Positions 52,341-61,495 of a DNA stretch of 64,000 bases are shown piece by piece. Each line of letters begins with the position of its first letter. Positions within the stretch are counted from its first letter, which is position 1. Origin of the DNA: Paraburkholderia sp. BCC1886. Its GTDB lineage: Bacteria > Pseudomonadota > Gammaproteobacteria > Burkholderiales > Burkholderiaceae. The notes beneath the pieces were generated by a model. That model did no database searches. It was not told the DNA's origin and saw nothing but the letters and a program-made list of their open reading frames with translations. The position numbers were made by a program, and so were the translations under genes. Where the stretch lies: contig NZ_CAAJGK010000118.1 of NCBI RefSeq assembly GCF_900996245.1, positions 124,001-188,000 of the forward strand, in the 5' to 3' direction.

Positions 52341-52858
52341 GGTGTGTCCTGTTTTGAACTGGTGCTCAATTTCTCGAGCGCGTCGAGTATCCCGTCGACA
52401 CCGGGGTTGACTGAAATGGGAGAAACGAATGACCACCTGACCCTGCCTTCCCGGTCGATGACGAACAATGCACGCTCGCAAACGCCTTCCGGCATCCGGT
52501 ACACACCATAGGCTTTCGCCACTTCGCCCTTGGGTTCGAAGTCGGCGAGTAGCGGAAAATGGAGGTTGCGTTGTGACGCATAAGCGGCATGCGACCACGC
52601 ACTATCGACGGAGATGGCGACCAGTTGCGCCCCCAAGCGGCGGAACTCGCCAAGCGCCGCATTGAACAGACCGAGTTCATCTCCGCACACAGGACTCCAG
52701 TCCGCCGGATAGAAAGCGAGGATGACCGGCTCGCCGCGAAGCTCTGCAAGAGAAATCTTCTGGTCGGGTGTCGCCGGCAGGGTGAAGTCGGGGGCAATCG
52801 TGCCCACCTTCAGAACGGCGGTTGCAGGGATCGGGGATGGCATAAGCGGCGTAGTCAT
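52337..52858 (-). CDS. Peroxiredoxin (AhpC/TSA family)
   Basis: Thiol peroxidase of 173 aa that reduces H2O2 and organic hydroperoxides. The peroxidatic Cys58 lies in FYPADWSPVCGDEL, a PxxxSxxC variant of the usual PxxxTxxC. VAISVDSAWSHAAYASQRNL follows. A second Cys at 127 (PEGVCERALF) is at a position used by atypical 2-Cys enzymes. The N-terminus is KVGTIAPDFTLPAT. The ATG at 52858 follows AGGAGC. It is the first gene of a two-gene unit with the DsbA-like protein. Confidence 0.9.
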   Translation of the reverse strand: MTTPLMPSPIPATAVLKVGTIAPDFTLPATPDQKISLAELRGEPVILAFYPADWSPVCGDELGLFNAALGEFRRLGAQLVAISVDSAWSHAAYASQRNLHFPLLADFEPKGEVAKAYGVYRMPEGVCERALFVIDREGRVRWSFVSPISVNPGVDGILDALEKLSTSSKQDTP

Positions 52859-52988
52859 GAAGTCATAGCTCCTGGCAGGTAGGCTTCGGCTGCTGAACAA
52901 ACACATTGGCTGTACGTGTCGATCAGAATACGCCGACGCATATCGCCCACCTAGCTATGCGTTGGGATTGGTGGTGCATCGGAAGGAT

Positions 52989-53003
52989 CGTCTGACTAAG
53001 ACG
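52989..53003. promoter_or_regulatory. Inverted repeat CGTCT-N5-AGACG upstream of the peroxiredoxin gene
   Basis: Perfect 5-base arms, 130 bases before the peroxiredoxin start, in the 227-base gap to the antiporter gene. Candidate operator only; short enough to be chance. Confidence 0.25.
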
Positions 53004-53085
53004 TTCGTATAGCGCAGGCCGCCCAGGTAGCCACGATGCCGCCCGGCTTGCTCGGCACAGTGCAGACTGATCGAACGTCGACCCT

Positions 53086-54696
53086 TTACGGACCGACCAG
53101 TCTTTTCAGCCGTGCCTCTTCAAGATCCAGTTCCGACTCGATCCGATGCAAAGTCTTGTCGTTGATCCGACTCTCGTCATGTAACCGTAGCAGCGCCGCT
53201 CGGCCCGCTTGCACCGCCTGCAGCCCAATATTCAGACGCGTGAGCCGCAAACGCACGAGGTCTTCGCCCTCTACATGCGCGCGTGCGTTGCTGTCGACCC
53301 GATAGCTGTATTCGTCGATCAGCCGCAGAACAACGGACTCGTTGCCTTCGCATCGAGCCATGTCGATCTTCCTCAACGCATCGAGCGACGCCTGGAACGT
53401 GATTGATCGCGCCTCGAATGGCGTGAGGTATTTCGACCCTGTCAACCCGGATACTCCGCTAAAACCAATTACGCGTGCCAGCGGCGCCAGCGTCAACCCT
53501 TGCACGACGACGGTGACGAAAATCACCGCGAATGTCGCGAATATCAAGGTATCGCGGTCGGCCAGTGACTCGGGTAGCGCCAACGCAGCAGCAAGGCTCA
53601 CGACGCCTCGCATGCCGGCCCAACCGAGAATCGTCGCCTGCCGGATATCTGTTCTGGCGGGCGCGCCGCGCAGGTGCGCGAGGATCCGCTCGGGAAGCGC
53701 AATCGCCATCATCACCCAGACGAATCGCGCGACGATCACCACGGCGACCGTTGCACTCGCGAGCATCCACACCCGCTCGGGCAGCCATGACGAGAAGCTG
53801 TGGCCCGCACTCAGCTTCTCGAGCGTGCCACGCAACGACACGCCGATCAGGATAAATACGAGCCCTTCCAGCACGAAGACGACAACATCCCACGTTCCGG
53901 TGATCTGCAAACGCGTCGTCGCATCCAGAATCATGTGCTGGCGCAGTCCTACGATGAGTCCGCACACCACCACCGAGAGCACGCCCGAGCCATGCAGACG
54001 CTCTCCCAACAGGTACGCGGCCCATGCCGCGAGAAAGGTAAGCACAACGGCTAGACGCGCGTCTTTCAGCCAGGCAAGAAGCTTGATCGTCATCCAGCCG
54101 GTGAGCGCACCGGTTAGCACGCCGCACAGTGTAAGCATGGAAAACGTGAGCACCGCGTCCCCCGCGCTAACAACACCTGCCGACAGCGCAACGACGGCGA
54201 AGCGATAGATCACGAGGCCCGATGCATCGTTGACGAGACTTTCGCCTTCGAGCACGGTGACAATGCGCTCCGGAAGCGGCAGCTTGCTCAACAAGGCTTT
54301 CGCCGCGACGGCGTCGGGAGGCGACACGATCGCACCAAGCGCAACGCACGCAGCCCACGGTAAGCGCGGATCGACCCAATGTGCGACACACGCGACACAC
54401 GCGGTGGTGAAGATCACCGATCCCAGCGCGAGCGATGCTATAGGCGCGGTCTCGCGGCGAAACTCTCGCCATGCTGTATAGAAGGCACCGGACATCAATA
54501 GTGGCGGAATCAGCACGACCATGATCACGTCGGGGTCAAGTGCAACGACGGGCGCATCGGTCGCGAAGCCAATCGCCGCACCGCCCACAAGCAATACTGC
54601 CGCAACCGGCAGATTGAAACGGCTGGCGATCAGCGATAGCACGCACGCTGCCAGTAATACGAGCAGCAAATCCTGAAAGAAGATGATGTGACTCAT
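53086..54696 (-). CDS. Na+/H+ antiporter (CPA1 family)
   Basis: A 536-aa cation:proton antiporter. About 12 membrane helices occupy residues 1-420, with the CPA1 core ALGAIVSPPDAVAAKALLSK (ion-binding Asp), EGESLVNDASGLVIYRFAV (Asn-Asp pair) and WAGMRGVVSLAAALALP. A charged cytosolic tail of about 115 residues (KYLTPFEARSITFQ onward) is normal for the family. The ribosome site before 54696 is weak. The gene is single and faces away from dps. Role: pH and Na+ homeostasis. Confidence 0.92.
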   Translation of the reverse strand: MSHIIFFQDLLLVLLAACVLSLIASRFNLPVAAVLLVGGAAIGFATDAPVVALDPDVIMVVLIPPLLMSGAFYTAWREFRRETAPIASLALGSVIFTTACVACVAHWVDPRLPWAACVALGAIVSPPDAVAAKALLSKLPLPERIVTVLEGESLVNDASGLVIYRFAVVALSAGVVSAGDAVLTFSMLTLCGVLTGALTGWMTIKLLAWLKDARLAVVLTFLAAWAAYLLGERLHGSGVLSVVVCGLIVGLRQHMILDATTRLQITGTWDVVVFVLEGLVFILIGVSLRGTLEKLSAGHSFSSWLPERVWMLASATVAVVIVARFVWVMMAIALPERILAHLRGAPARTDIRQATILGWAGMRGVVSLAAALALPESLADRDTLIFATFAVIFVTVVVQGLTLAPLARVIGFSGVSGLTGSKYLTPFEARSITFQASLDALRKIDMARCEGNESVVLRLIDEYSYRVDSNARAHVEGEDLVRLRLTRLNIGLQAVQAGRAALLRLHDESRINDKTLHRIESELDLEEARLKRLVGP

Positions 54697-54991
54697 TATT
54701 GACGTGACCTCATGGTTTCACACAGCCTTCTCTCAATACCGGTCGAACCGCGATTTTCGCCCGATCCGTGGAATGAAGCCGCTACACGGGCGAATTTATA
54801 AAACGCGGTGAGGTGCAGGCGGCCGGCATAGCGCTCTTCTCATTGACCGGGCTGGCCCCGGAACGATTAAACCACGAGGTCCGGACGGTCTCTTTCTGAA
54901 TCGCACGGTGCGAGCTGAAATCATTGACCGTTTTTCACCTCCGAAATCGCGTTGCGCTGGATGCATCGATATTTCATGCTCCGACCCGCCT

Positions 54992-55022
54992 CCGCGAGCG
55001 TGTCCTCAACAAACGCTCGCGG
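54992..55022. repeat. Long inverted repeat upstream of dps
   Basis: Perfect 10-base arms CCGCGAGCGT (54992-55001) and ACGCTCGCGG (55013-55022) with an 11-base loop. No T-run follows on either strand, so it is not an obvious terminator. It lies about 75 bases upstream of the dps promoter and could be a protein-binding site or structural hairpin. Confidence 0.5.
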
Positions 55023-55097
55023 ACGACACGGTTCAGTCTCATCGCTGTAAGAGGAAGCCTTGATGCATTGTCGGCCGCTTTATTTTTGCTAAGAAAA

Positions 55098-55142
55098 TTT
55101 CATATTTTTTGCAGGACTTTACGAGCGATGCGCTCCTACACT
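55098..55142 (+). promoter_or_regulatory. ECF-like promoter of dps
   Basis: GGACTT at 55114-55119 and CTACACT at 55136-55142 with a 16-base spacer, preceded by TTTCATATTTTTTGCA. It is near-identical to 42130-42174. The leader to the dps ATG at 55205 is about 55 bases, similar to the other locus. It suggests that a shared alternative sigma factor controls both. Confidence 0.55.
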
Positions 55143-55204
55143 GAATTTTCCTGCAACACGATTCGCACGTTGAATCTATCGATTTGCTCAAAAAAGGACA
55201 TGCC

Positions 55205-55723
55205 ATGAAAGATACAGCTCAAGCAGCGGAACACCGCGCTGCACCGCTAAAAACACCTTCCCCTCTCACGCAGGAGGCAACCGGCGATATCTCCGCAGCT
55301 TTGGCCATCCTGCTTGCCGATGTCTTTGCGCTATACCTCAAAACGAAGAACTTCCATTGGCATATGTCGGGACCGTACTTCCGCGATTATCATCTGCTGC
55401 TCGACGACCAGTCCGATCAGATTTTCGCCACGACCGATCCCATCGCTGAACGTGCGCGCAAGATTGGCGGCAGAACGCTGCACTCCACCGGCCACATCGT
55501 CCGGCTGCAACGCATCCTGGATAACGATGCTGAATTTGTTACGCCTGACGACATGCTCGCGGAACTGCGCGAAGACAACCTGGCGCTAGCGGGTTACATG
55601 CGCGAGACGCATGCGTTGTGCAGCGAAGTCGGCGACGTCGCTACCACGAGCCTGCTCGAAACATGGATCGACGAGGCAGAACGGCGCGTCTGGTTTCTGT
55701 TCGAATCGGGACGCCGCTCATAA
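55205..55723 (+). CDS. dps: Dps family DNA-binding ferritin-like protein
   Basis: A 172-aa starvation/oxidative-stress protein that forms dodecamers, oxidises Fe2+ with H2O2 and protects DNA. The ferroxidase ligands are visible: the His of NFHWHMSGPYFRDYH, and Asp and Glu in LLLDDQSDQIFATTDPIAER. ARKIGGRTLHSTG and the C-terminal ETWIDEAERRVWFLFES complete the four-helix bundle. The N-terminal 30 residues are polar and flexible, as in DNA-binding Dps. I use the ATG at 55205, with AAGGA 7 bases ahead, rather than an ATG/TTG further upstream. A rho-independent terminator follows. Confidence 0.92.
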   Translation: MKDTAQAAEHRAAPLKTPSPLTQEATGDISAALAILLADVFALYLKTKNFHWHMSGPYFRDYHLLLDDQSDQIFATTDPIAERARKIGGRTLHSTGHIVRLQRILDNDAEFVTPDDMLAELREDNLALAGYMRETHALCSEVGDVATTSLLETWIDEAERRVWFLFESGRRS

Positions 55724-55737
55724 AAGTATGTGTATCG

Positions 55738-55761
55738 GTCGGCGGCACCCGCCGACTTTTT
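55738..55761 (+). terminator. Rho-independent terminator of dps
   Basis: Stem GTCGGCGG / CCGCCGAC with a 3-base loop, then TTTTT, 15 bases past the dps stop. Confidence 0.9.
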
Positions 55762-56068
55762 GTGCTGGTGGACGACCCTGCCTAGGCGTGGGACAGCGTA
55801 CCGCTCGACGCACCGTCAACGCAGATCTCTCATACACGTGCTGGTAAGGGTCCGTCGCCCCGCGCCATGGGTTTCACAGGCAGGCGGGTCGACACCCCCG
55901 AGTGGCCCCTGAGCGTAGTTTGCGTAGCAGAACAAGCAATGTCAGGCTGCTCCCAGACCCACACTATCGATTATCTTGACGCACAGGACATTCGCCGCGC
56001 AACGGTGAAATTCCACGTCACGTGGATCGCCTGGAGAGGCCGACTGATGAAGCGACGATGGGAAAACA
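55762..56068. other. Intergenic region between dps and the lysR-like gene
   Basis: About 307 bases after the dps terminator. No gene is supported. A perfect inverted repeat at 56012-56026 lies close to the LysR start and is listed separately. The remainder holds nothing I can name. Confidence 0.45.
56012..56026. promoter_or_regulatory. Inverted repeat TCCACGT-C-ACGTGGA
   Basis: Perfect 7-base arms around one base, 42 bases before the LysR ATG at 56069. LysR proteins often bind such a site next to their own promoter. No direct evidence. Confidence 0.4.
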
Positions 56069-56977
56069 ATGGATAAGCTGCTAGCTTTGCGAACTCTGCT
56101 TGCTGTTGCGGAGTCCGGCGGTTTCACCGCGGCCGCTCACGAGCTTGGCAAGACCACATCTTCGGTCATGCGTCTCATGGATGGTCTGGAAGCGTCGCTC
56201 GGCACGTCGCTGCTCACACGCACCACTCGCAATGTTTCACTGACCGATGCAGGCGTAACCTATGTCGAACAGGTCCGCCAGGTGCTAACCGACCTGGCGG
56301 GTGCCGATGACAGTGTCATCGACAGCGGCATCGATCCGATGGGCCCACTGCGGGTGAGCGTCTCCGCTACCTATAGCCGCTTGTACATCGCTCCACATAT
56401 CACGACGTTCCTGAAGCAGAATCCGCGGGTCAAGCTTGAACTCGTGGTGTCAGACAGTCATCTCGACCTGGTAAGCGAGCGTCTGGATCTCGCACTGCGA
56501 GTTGGCGTTCCGACCGCTGACGATCGGCTGATCGTTAAAAGGCTGCGTGCAAGCGAGCGGTTGGTGGTCGCAAGCCCGGACTATCTGCTCAGAGAGGGCA
56601 CGCCGCCCACGCCATCCGGACTGATCGGTCATGAATGCCTGCGTTTCATCTACAAGCCCGGCAATCGTCAAAGATGGGTTTTCCGTTATCCGGACAGATC
56701 CGAATCGGTCGACGTGAATGGCCAACTCCTTACCAATAACCTCGATATGCTCGTCGGCGCTGCGTTGGGCGGCCACGGCGTCGCCCTACTTCCACAATGG
56801 CTGGTGAGTGCCGAGGTCGCTTCAGGAAAATTGATTTCTCTCTTCGGCAACGCGCAGGTGACGCCCGAGGGCGGAGATGCATTTGTCTATGCGACGTATC
56901 TGCCGAATCGCAGGTATTCGAGAAAAGTCCACGCGTTTATCGATTTCGCGGAACGTGCGATTTCCGCGCCGGGCTAG
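56069..56977 (+). CDS. LysR family transcriptional regulator
   Basis: A 302-aa LysR-type regulator. The helix-turn-helix spans about 1-60 (MDKLLALRTLLAVAESGGFT, AAAHELGKTTSSVMRLMDGL, LLTRTTRNVSLTDAG). The substrate-binding domain begins at MGPLRVSVSATYSRLYIAPH and shows LGGHGVALLPQWLVSAEVAS near the end. The sequence type is the CrgA/aaeR-like group common in Burkholderia. GGGAAAA lies just before the ATG. It is co-directional with the OYE gene 301 bases downstream, its likely target. Confidence 0.9.
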   Translation: MDKLLALRTLLAVAESGGFTAAAHELGKTTSSVMRLMDGLEASLGTSLLTRTTRNVSLTDAGVTYVEQVRQVLTDLAGADDSVIDSGIDPMGPLRVSVSATYSRLYIAPHITTFLKQNPRVKLELVVSDSHLDLVSERLDLALRVGVPTADDRLIVKRLRASERLVVASPDYLLREGTPPTPSGLIGHECLRFIYKPGNRQRWVFRYPDRSESVDVNGQLLTNNLDMLVGAALGGHGVALLPQWLVSAEVASGKLISLFGNAQVTPEGGDAFVYATYLPNRRYSRKVHAFIDFAERAISAPG

Positions 56978-57278
56978 TCGCTTTCGCGACGCGCCTGGCC
57001 GAGAACATTACGCTCTCGAACGCTTGTGCTCAATCCGTTGGCGGTCCATGAGGCTCGACAAAATCAGGTCGTGCGAATTTGTAAAAGGGGGCACCCTGCA
57101 GGCAAACAACGCTCGCGCGGATAGGGCAAGCTGACTCCAGATCAATCAACCGGGAAAGCGCATGTCCACGGAAGCGCCTATTAATACTGACCATTGAGGG
57201 TTCGATAGCTTCTCGCTGCGTACAGTCGGTACTTCGGCGGCATTGGCAGTATCCATTTTTTCTTACTGGAGATGAAGC
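56978..57278. other. Intergenic region between the lysR-like and YqjM-like genes
   Basis: 301 bases without a gene. A GTAC-N5-GTAC motif (57224-57236) and an AT-rich patch near 57250-57268 lie ahead of the ribosome site GGAGATG. They may form the promoter and regulator site of the OYE gene. No terminator hairpin for the LysR gene seen. Confidence 0.4.
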
Positions 57279-58409
57279 ATGGCTTCCTCACTCTTTTCGC
57301 CGACCAATGTCGGCCCTGTCACTCTTGCCAACCGTATCGTCGTTTCGCCCATGTGCCAATACAGTGCTGACGACGGTTGTGCGAACGACTGGCATCTGAT
57401 GCATCTCATGCAACTCGCCATTTCAGGCGCGGGACTCGTCGTTCTCGAAGCCACGGCGATCGAACGACAAGCCCGCATCACGCATGGATGCCTCGGCCTC
57501 TATAGCGATGCCAACGAGGCCGCGCTCGCGCGCGTGTTAGGGGCAGCGCGGCGCGTAGCACCGCCGCATACCCGTTGGGGCATTCAACTCAACCACGCGG
57601 GACGCAAAGCATCGGCCCAGCGGCCGTGGGAAGGCCGCGCGGCTTTAGGTCTGCGAGAAGATCCGTGGCCAACGGAAGGGCCTTCAGCCATCGCGGCAGG
57701 CACGCATTGGCATACACCAAGAGAAATGAGCCTGGACGACATGACAAGGGTACGCGAAGGATTCGTGGCAGCGACCCGCCGCGCAGTGCGCCTCGGCTTC
57801 GATGTGATAGAGATCCACGCCGCCCACGGCTACCTGCTACATCAGTTCCTTTCGCCGTTGGCCAACCAGCGCACCGACCCGTACGGCGGCTCTTTTGAAA
57901 ATCGGATGCGCTTTCCGCTCCAGGTGGCGATGGCGGTTCGCGAGGCCCTTCCGCCGGGTGTTTCCCTTGGCCTGAGGATCACTGGCTCGGATTGGACACC
58001 CGGCGGCATTGAAGTGGCCGAAACGATTGCGTTCGCCGATGCCCTCAAAGCTCGTGGCGTCGACTACGTGTGTGTGACCACGGGCGGTGTGGTCAACGCC
58101 CGTATCGCGGTGCACCCCGGTTATCAGGTCCCGTTCGCAGCCGAAGTCAAAGCGAGCGTCAAGCTTCACACGCGCGCTGTCGGCATGATTGTGGACGCGC
58201 GCCAGGCCGAGACGATCATTGCGACCTCTCAGGCAGACACCGTTGCGCTCGGTCGTGCGTTTCTGGATGATCCTCGCTGGGTTTGGCACGCGGCACAGAG
58301 CCTGGGCGACGAGGAATCGATCGTGTATCCGCCGCAATACGAGCGTAGCAAACCGGGCTTGTGGGCCGGCGCTCAACTCGCCCGGCCTGGGACGGCAAAT
58401 GCCTCGTGA
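57279..58409 (+). CDS. NADH:flavin oxidoreductase, YqjM-like Old Yellow Enzyme
   Basis: A 376-aa FMN ene-reductase of the thermophilic-like/YqjM branch. That branch is marked by the redox-sensing Cys in VVSPMCQYSADDG, the His/His substrate pair in DVIEIHAAHGYLLHQFL, SPLANQRTDPYGGSFENRMR, and VGMIVDARQAETIIATSQAD at the C-terminal phosphate site. It reduces alpha,beta-unsaturated carbonyls and nitro compounds and is often induced by electrophile stress. GGAGATG lies before the ATG. Convergent with the MmgE/PrpD gene. Confidence 0.92.
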   Translation: MASSLFSPTNVGPVTLANRIVVSPMCQYSADDGCANDWHLMHLMQLAISGAGLVVLEATAIERQARITHGCLGLYSDANEAALARVLGAARRVAPPHTRWGIQLNHAGRKASAQRPWEGRAALGLREDPWPTEGPSAIAAGTHWHTPREMSLDDMTRVREGFVAATRRAVRLGFDVIEIHAAHGYLLHQFLSPLANQRTDPYGGSFENRMRFPLQVAMAVREALPPGVSLGLRITGSDWTPGGIEVAETIAFADALKARGVDYVCVTTGGVVNARIAVHPGYQVPFAAEVKASVKLHTRAVGMIVDARQAETIIATSQADTVALGRAFLDDPRWVWHAAQSLGDEESIVYPPQYERSKPGLWAGAQLARPGTANAS

Positions 58410-58669
58410 GCCGGAGCGGTAGAACCCGATTTCTGCGCGAGCATCGATAATCGAGGACCTGGGGATGTCGGACTCGCAGAAGCAGCACCCGTCTTTATGC
58501 GAGGCGCGATTCGCCAGGGTAGCCGGGTGACGACGTCGATGCCGACACTTTCAGCTTCGTGCGTAACCGGCGAGCACGCTCGCTGAATTCAGCAGGCTCT
58601 TTCAGGGCGCGGTCTTTCTTTGCTTGACGAGCAATACGATTGACTGGCGCCCCCACGTTCGAGCGTCGA

Positions 58670-60037
58670 TCACCCCTGCGCCGTCAACGTCCAGAGCGCT
58701 CGCCAGTCGGTTTCGCCATCGAGTTGCTCAAGACGGTTCCACAAGGCGTCGACACCGGCGGCGTTGACATCCAAGGCCATACAGGTAGCCAGTTTCTGAC
58801 GTCGATCCGCATCCTGAAGAGGACGACGCGGATCCCCCATGGGTATGTCGACTCGCTCGCTGAACACCCGGCCATCGCGAAGACGTACCGTAACGATCGC
58901 GGGGACCGCATCGGCCGATGAGCCGGCCGCAAGTGCCTCGTCGATCTCGAAGCGCACCCGCGGAACCAGTCTTCTCACATCCTCGCGTTGCACGGCCGCG
59001 TCTTCATAGTGAGCCAACGTCAACATGCCGTCCGCGGCCGCGGCGGCGAGAGAGTGCTCCATGCTGAACTTGCCTTCCAGCCCCGTCTCGGGTCGCGCAT
59101 GTTGCAGCACTTTCTTTGCGAGAGGATGCGAGACGCACTCGATGGTTTCGACATCTTCTCCCTTGAAGCCATGGGTCTGCTTCAGACTGATGAGCGCATC
59201 CAGCGCGCAATGGGTGCATCCGCACGCGCCGTAGCGCTTCAGCACGATTCCCGGGGCGATCACATCCCAGCTGTCGGAGAGCGCGGCCCGCAACGCCGCA
59301 TCGTCCGGCATCTGCCGCGCGCCGAGCACCGCGAACCAGCCGGCCGGACCTTCGAGCGCTTCGCTGTCGGCCGTCATCCCGGCGTGCGCAAGTTCGGCTG
59401 CGTGCACACCGGCGCGCGCCGCATTGCCCGCGTGAAATGGCTTGGTCATGCTGCCAAAGTTACGGCGCACGCCAGATGACATCGATGCGGCTATCGAGAT
59501 CGCGGTCGCGGTCTGCGCGACGCCCAGATGCATCAACCGCGCGGCGGCCAATGCCGCACCGAACACGCCGAGGGTGCTGGTCGTGTGCCAGCCGTGCTCG
59601 TAATGCGTTGGATTGACGAAGCTGCCTAGCCGCGACACCACTTCGATACCCAGCACGTACGCCGCGAGCACGTCGCGGCCATTGGCGCCGGATAACTCGG
59701 CAACGGCGAGCGCGGCGGGCAGGACGACGACACTCGGGTGGCCGTATTGCGACCAGAGTACGTCGTCGAAATCGAGGGCGTGCCCGCTCGTTCCATTGGC
59801 CATTGCCGCATCTCTCGCACTCATCCGGCGGGTGCCCCCAATCACACTGGCACCCTGCCCGGCCGGCGCATCCTGCAACGTCGCACCCACCGCGCGGGCA
59901 ACGTCCGTTCGTGCGCCGGCGATCATGCAGCTGATCGCATCCACCGCCGCCACGCCCCCTGCCCGGTACACCTGCTCGGGAATCGCACTGCCGGGCGTTT
60001 TCACACCATAAGTTGCAATGACTTCAGCGAGGCTCAT
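58670..60037 (-). CDS. MmgE/PrpD family protein (copy B)
   Basis: A 455-aa member of the family that includes 2-methylcitrate dehydratase (PrpD), cis-aconitate decarboxylase and related iminodisuccinate-processing enzymes. Recognisable segments are YRAGGVAAVDAISCMIAGAR, NGTSGHALDFDDVLWSQYGH, YEHGWHTTSTLGVFGAALAA and KRYGACGCTHCALDALISLK. The start at 60037 overlaps the MFS stop as ATGA. Earlier in-frame starts would lie inside the MFS gene. It is the last gene of the operon. The second family member in the same operon suggests two related hydration, dehydration or decarboxylation steps. Confidence 0.88.
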   Translation of the reverse strand: MSLAEVIATYGVKTPGSAIPEQVYRAGGVAAVDAISCMIAGARTDVARAVGATLQDAPAGQGASVIGGTRRMSARDAAMANGTSGHALDFDDVLWSQYGHPSVVVLPAALAVAELSGANGRDVLAAYVLGIEVVSRLGSFVNPTHYEHGWHTTSTLGVFGAALAAARLMHLGVAQTATAISIAASMSSGVRRNFGSMTKPFHAGNAARAGVHAAELAHAGMTADSEALEGPAGWFAVLGARQMPDDAALRAALSDSWDVIAPGIVLKRYGACGCTHCALDALISLKQTHGFKGEDVETIECVSHPLAKKVLQHARPETGLEGKFSMEHSLAAAAADGMLTLAHYEDAAVQREDVRRLVPRVRFEIDEALAAGSSADAVPAIVTVRLRDGRVFSERVDIPMGDPRRPLQDADRRQKLATCMALDVNAAGVDALWNRLEQLDGETDWRALWTLTAQG

Positions 60038-61386
60038 GGCAGGGTCTCCGTGCCGATAACATGACGGCGGGCCGCGCGACGCGGCACACCAGCGAGAAAA
60101 GCCAGCGCGCTCACCACCAGCAGCGCTGAAAGGATGTACAACGCGTTGTCGATGCTGCCGGTCAGCGTCTTGATCTGGCCGACCGCCCACGGCGTCACGA
60201 TCCCGCTGGTAATGCCGAGGCTACCGATCAAAGCAATACCCGGCGCGACCGCGCGCTTCGACAGGTGCTCGAACGGCACGGCCCAGAAAATCGGCACCGC
60301 CGCGAATATCAGCACCGCGGCAGCCGAAAGAATGATCAACATGATTGGGAAACTCGGGATATGCAGCGTCAACAGGAACAGCGCGATCCCGCCGCCGAGC
60401 GTGCACGCTGCAAAGTGCCAGCGGCGCTCGCCACGCCTGTCGGAGCGGCGCGCAATGATCAGCAGTCCGATGGCGCCGATTGCATTCGGTATCGCTGTAT
60501 AGAGGCTGATCGACACGATGCCCTGAATGCCGAAGTCGCGAATGATCAGCGGCATCCAGAAATTGATCAGCAAGCCTCCACAGGCCACCGAAAAATAGAC
60601 GAACGCGAACAGATACACACGGGGCGTTCGCAGCGCGTCGAGCAACGCATTCTTCGCGCGCGCCAGCATCGGATTCTCCTCGACCTCGAGTTGCGTGAGT
60701 ACGCTACGTTTCTCGTCGTCGCTCAGCCACTTTGCGCGCTGCGGTCCATCGTCCAGCCAGAACGCCGCGAACACGCCGAGAAGGATGGCCGGCGCGGCTT
60801 CGATCACGAACAGCCACTGCCAGCCGAACAGACCCGCAACGCCAGCCATGTCGCGCATGATCCAGCCGGAGAAAAGGCCGCCGATCACACCGGAAATCAA
60901 GGTGCCCGCGAAGAAAATCGACATGATGCCTGCGCGGCGTCGCGGCGGGTACCAGTAGCTGATGTAGACCGTAATGCCCGGCAGAAAGCCCGCTTCGAAA
61001 ACGCCAAGCAGAAACCGCAGCGTATAAAACTCTCCCGGTCGCGAGACGAACATCATGCAGGCCGACGTCAGTCCCCACATCACCATGATCCGTGTGAACG
61101 TGAAGCGTGCGCCGAAGCGTGCCAGCAGCATGTTGCTCGGCACTTCGAAAAATACATAGCCAACGTAAAAGATTCCCGCGCCGAGCCCGTACATCGCATC
61201 GCTGAAACCGAGATCGTGCTTCATCTGCAACTGCGCGAAGCCGATGTTGATCCGGTCGAGAAACGCAATGACATAACCCATGAACAGAAACGGAATGATC
61301 CGCCAGGTGATCTTGCGATACAGCGAATCGTGAGCCGTAGCCGCGAGCGGATCGGCCACCGGCGTTGCAGATGACAGTTGCATCAT
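60034..61386 (-). CDS. MFS transporter, anion:cation symporter (ACS) family
   Basis: A 450-aa organic-acid importer type MFS protein with 12 helices. Marks are FMGYVIAFLDRINIGFAQLQ after the first helix, the GAGIFYVGYVFFEVPSNMLL segment typical of the ACS/phthalate-tartrate permease group, and YWYPPRRRAGIMSIFFAGT. GGAGAGAG stands ahead of the ATG at 61386. It is located between two MmgE/PrpD genes, so it most likely imports a di- or tricarboxylate that those enzymes process. Confidence 0.9.
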   Translation of the reverse strand: MMQLSSATPVADPLAATAHDSLYRKITWRIIPFLFMGYVIAFLDRINIGFAQLQMKHDLGFSDAMYGLGAGIFYVGYVFFEVPSNMLLARFGARFTFTRIMVMWGLTSACMMFVSRPGEFYTLRFLLGVFEAGFLPGITVYISYWYPPRRRAGIMSIFFAGTLISGVIGGLFSGWIMRDMAGVAGLFGWQWLFVIEAAPAILLGVFAAFWLDDGPQRAKWLSDDEKRSVLTQLEVEENPMLARAKNALLDALRTPRVYLFAFVYFSVACGGLLINFWMPLIIRDFGIQGIVSISLYTAIPNAIGAIGLLIIARRSDRRGERRWHFAACTLGGGIALFLLTLHIPSFPIMLIILSAAAVLIFAAVPIFWAVPFEHLSKRAVAPGIALIGSLGITSGIVTPWAVGQIKTLTGSIDNALYILSALLVVSALAFLAGVPRRAARRHVIGTETLP

Positions 61387-61495
61387 GATGTCTCTCTCCA
61401 GATCTTTCAGGCGGCTGCGTGTCGCAGTCTCGTATCGTGAAACAGGCGTGAAACAGGAGTCGGCCGGGAACCGACTCGTTTGACCACAACCGCGA

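Larger units (their letters stand above)
54697..55204. other. Divergent intergenic region between the antiporter and dps
   Basis: 508 bases with no credible ORF. Contents: a strong inverted repeat at 54992-55022 and the ECF-like promoter at 55098-55142. The stretch 55075-55115 is very AT-rich for this genome. Confidence 0.55.

Noticed and set aside
54924..55208. 94-codon frame upstream of dps
   Set aside because: It covers the inverted repeat and the promoter and ends at the dps start. No domain or ribosome site.
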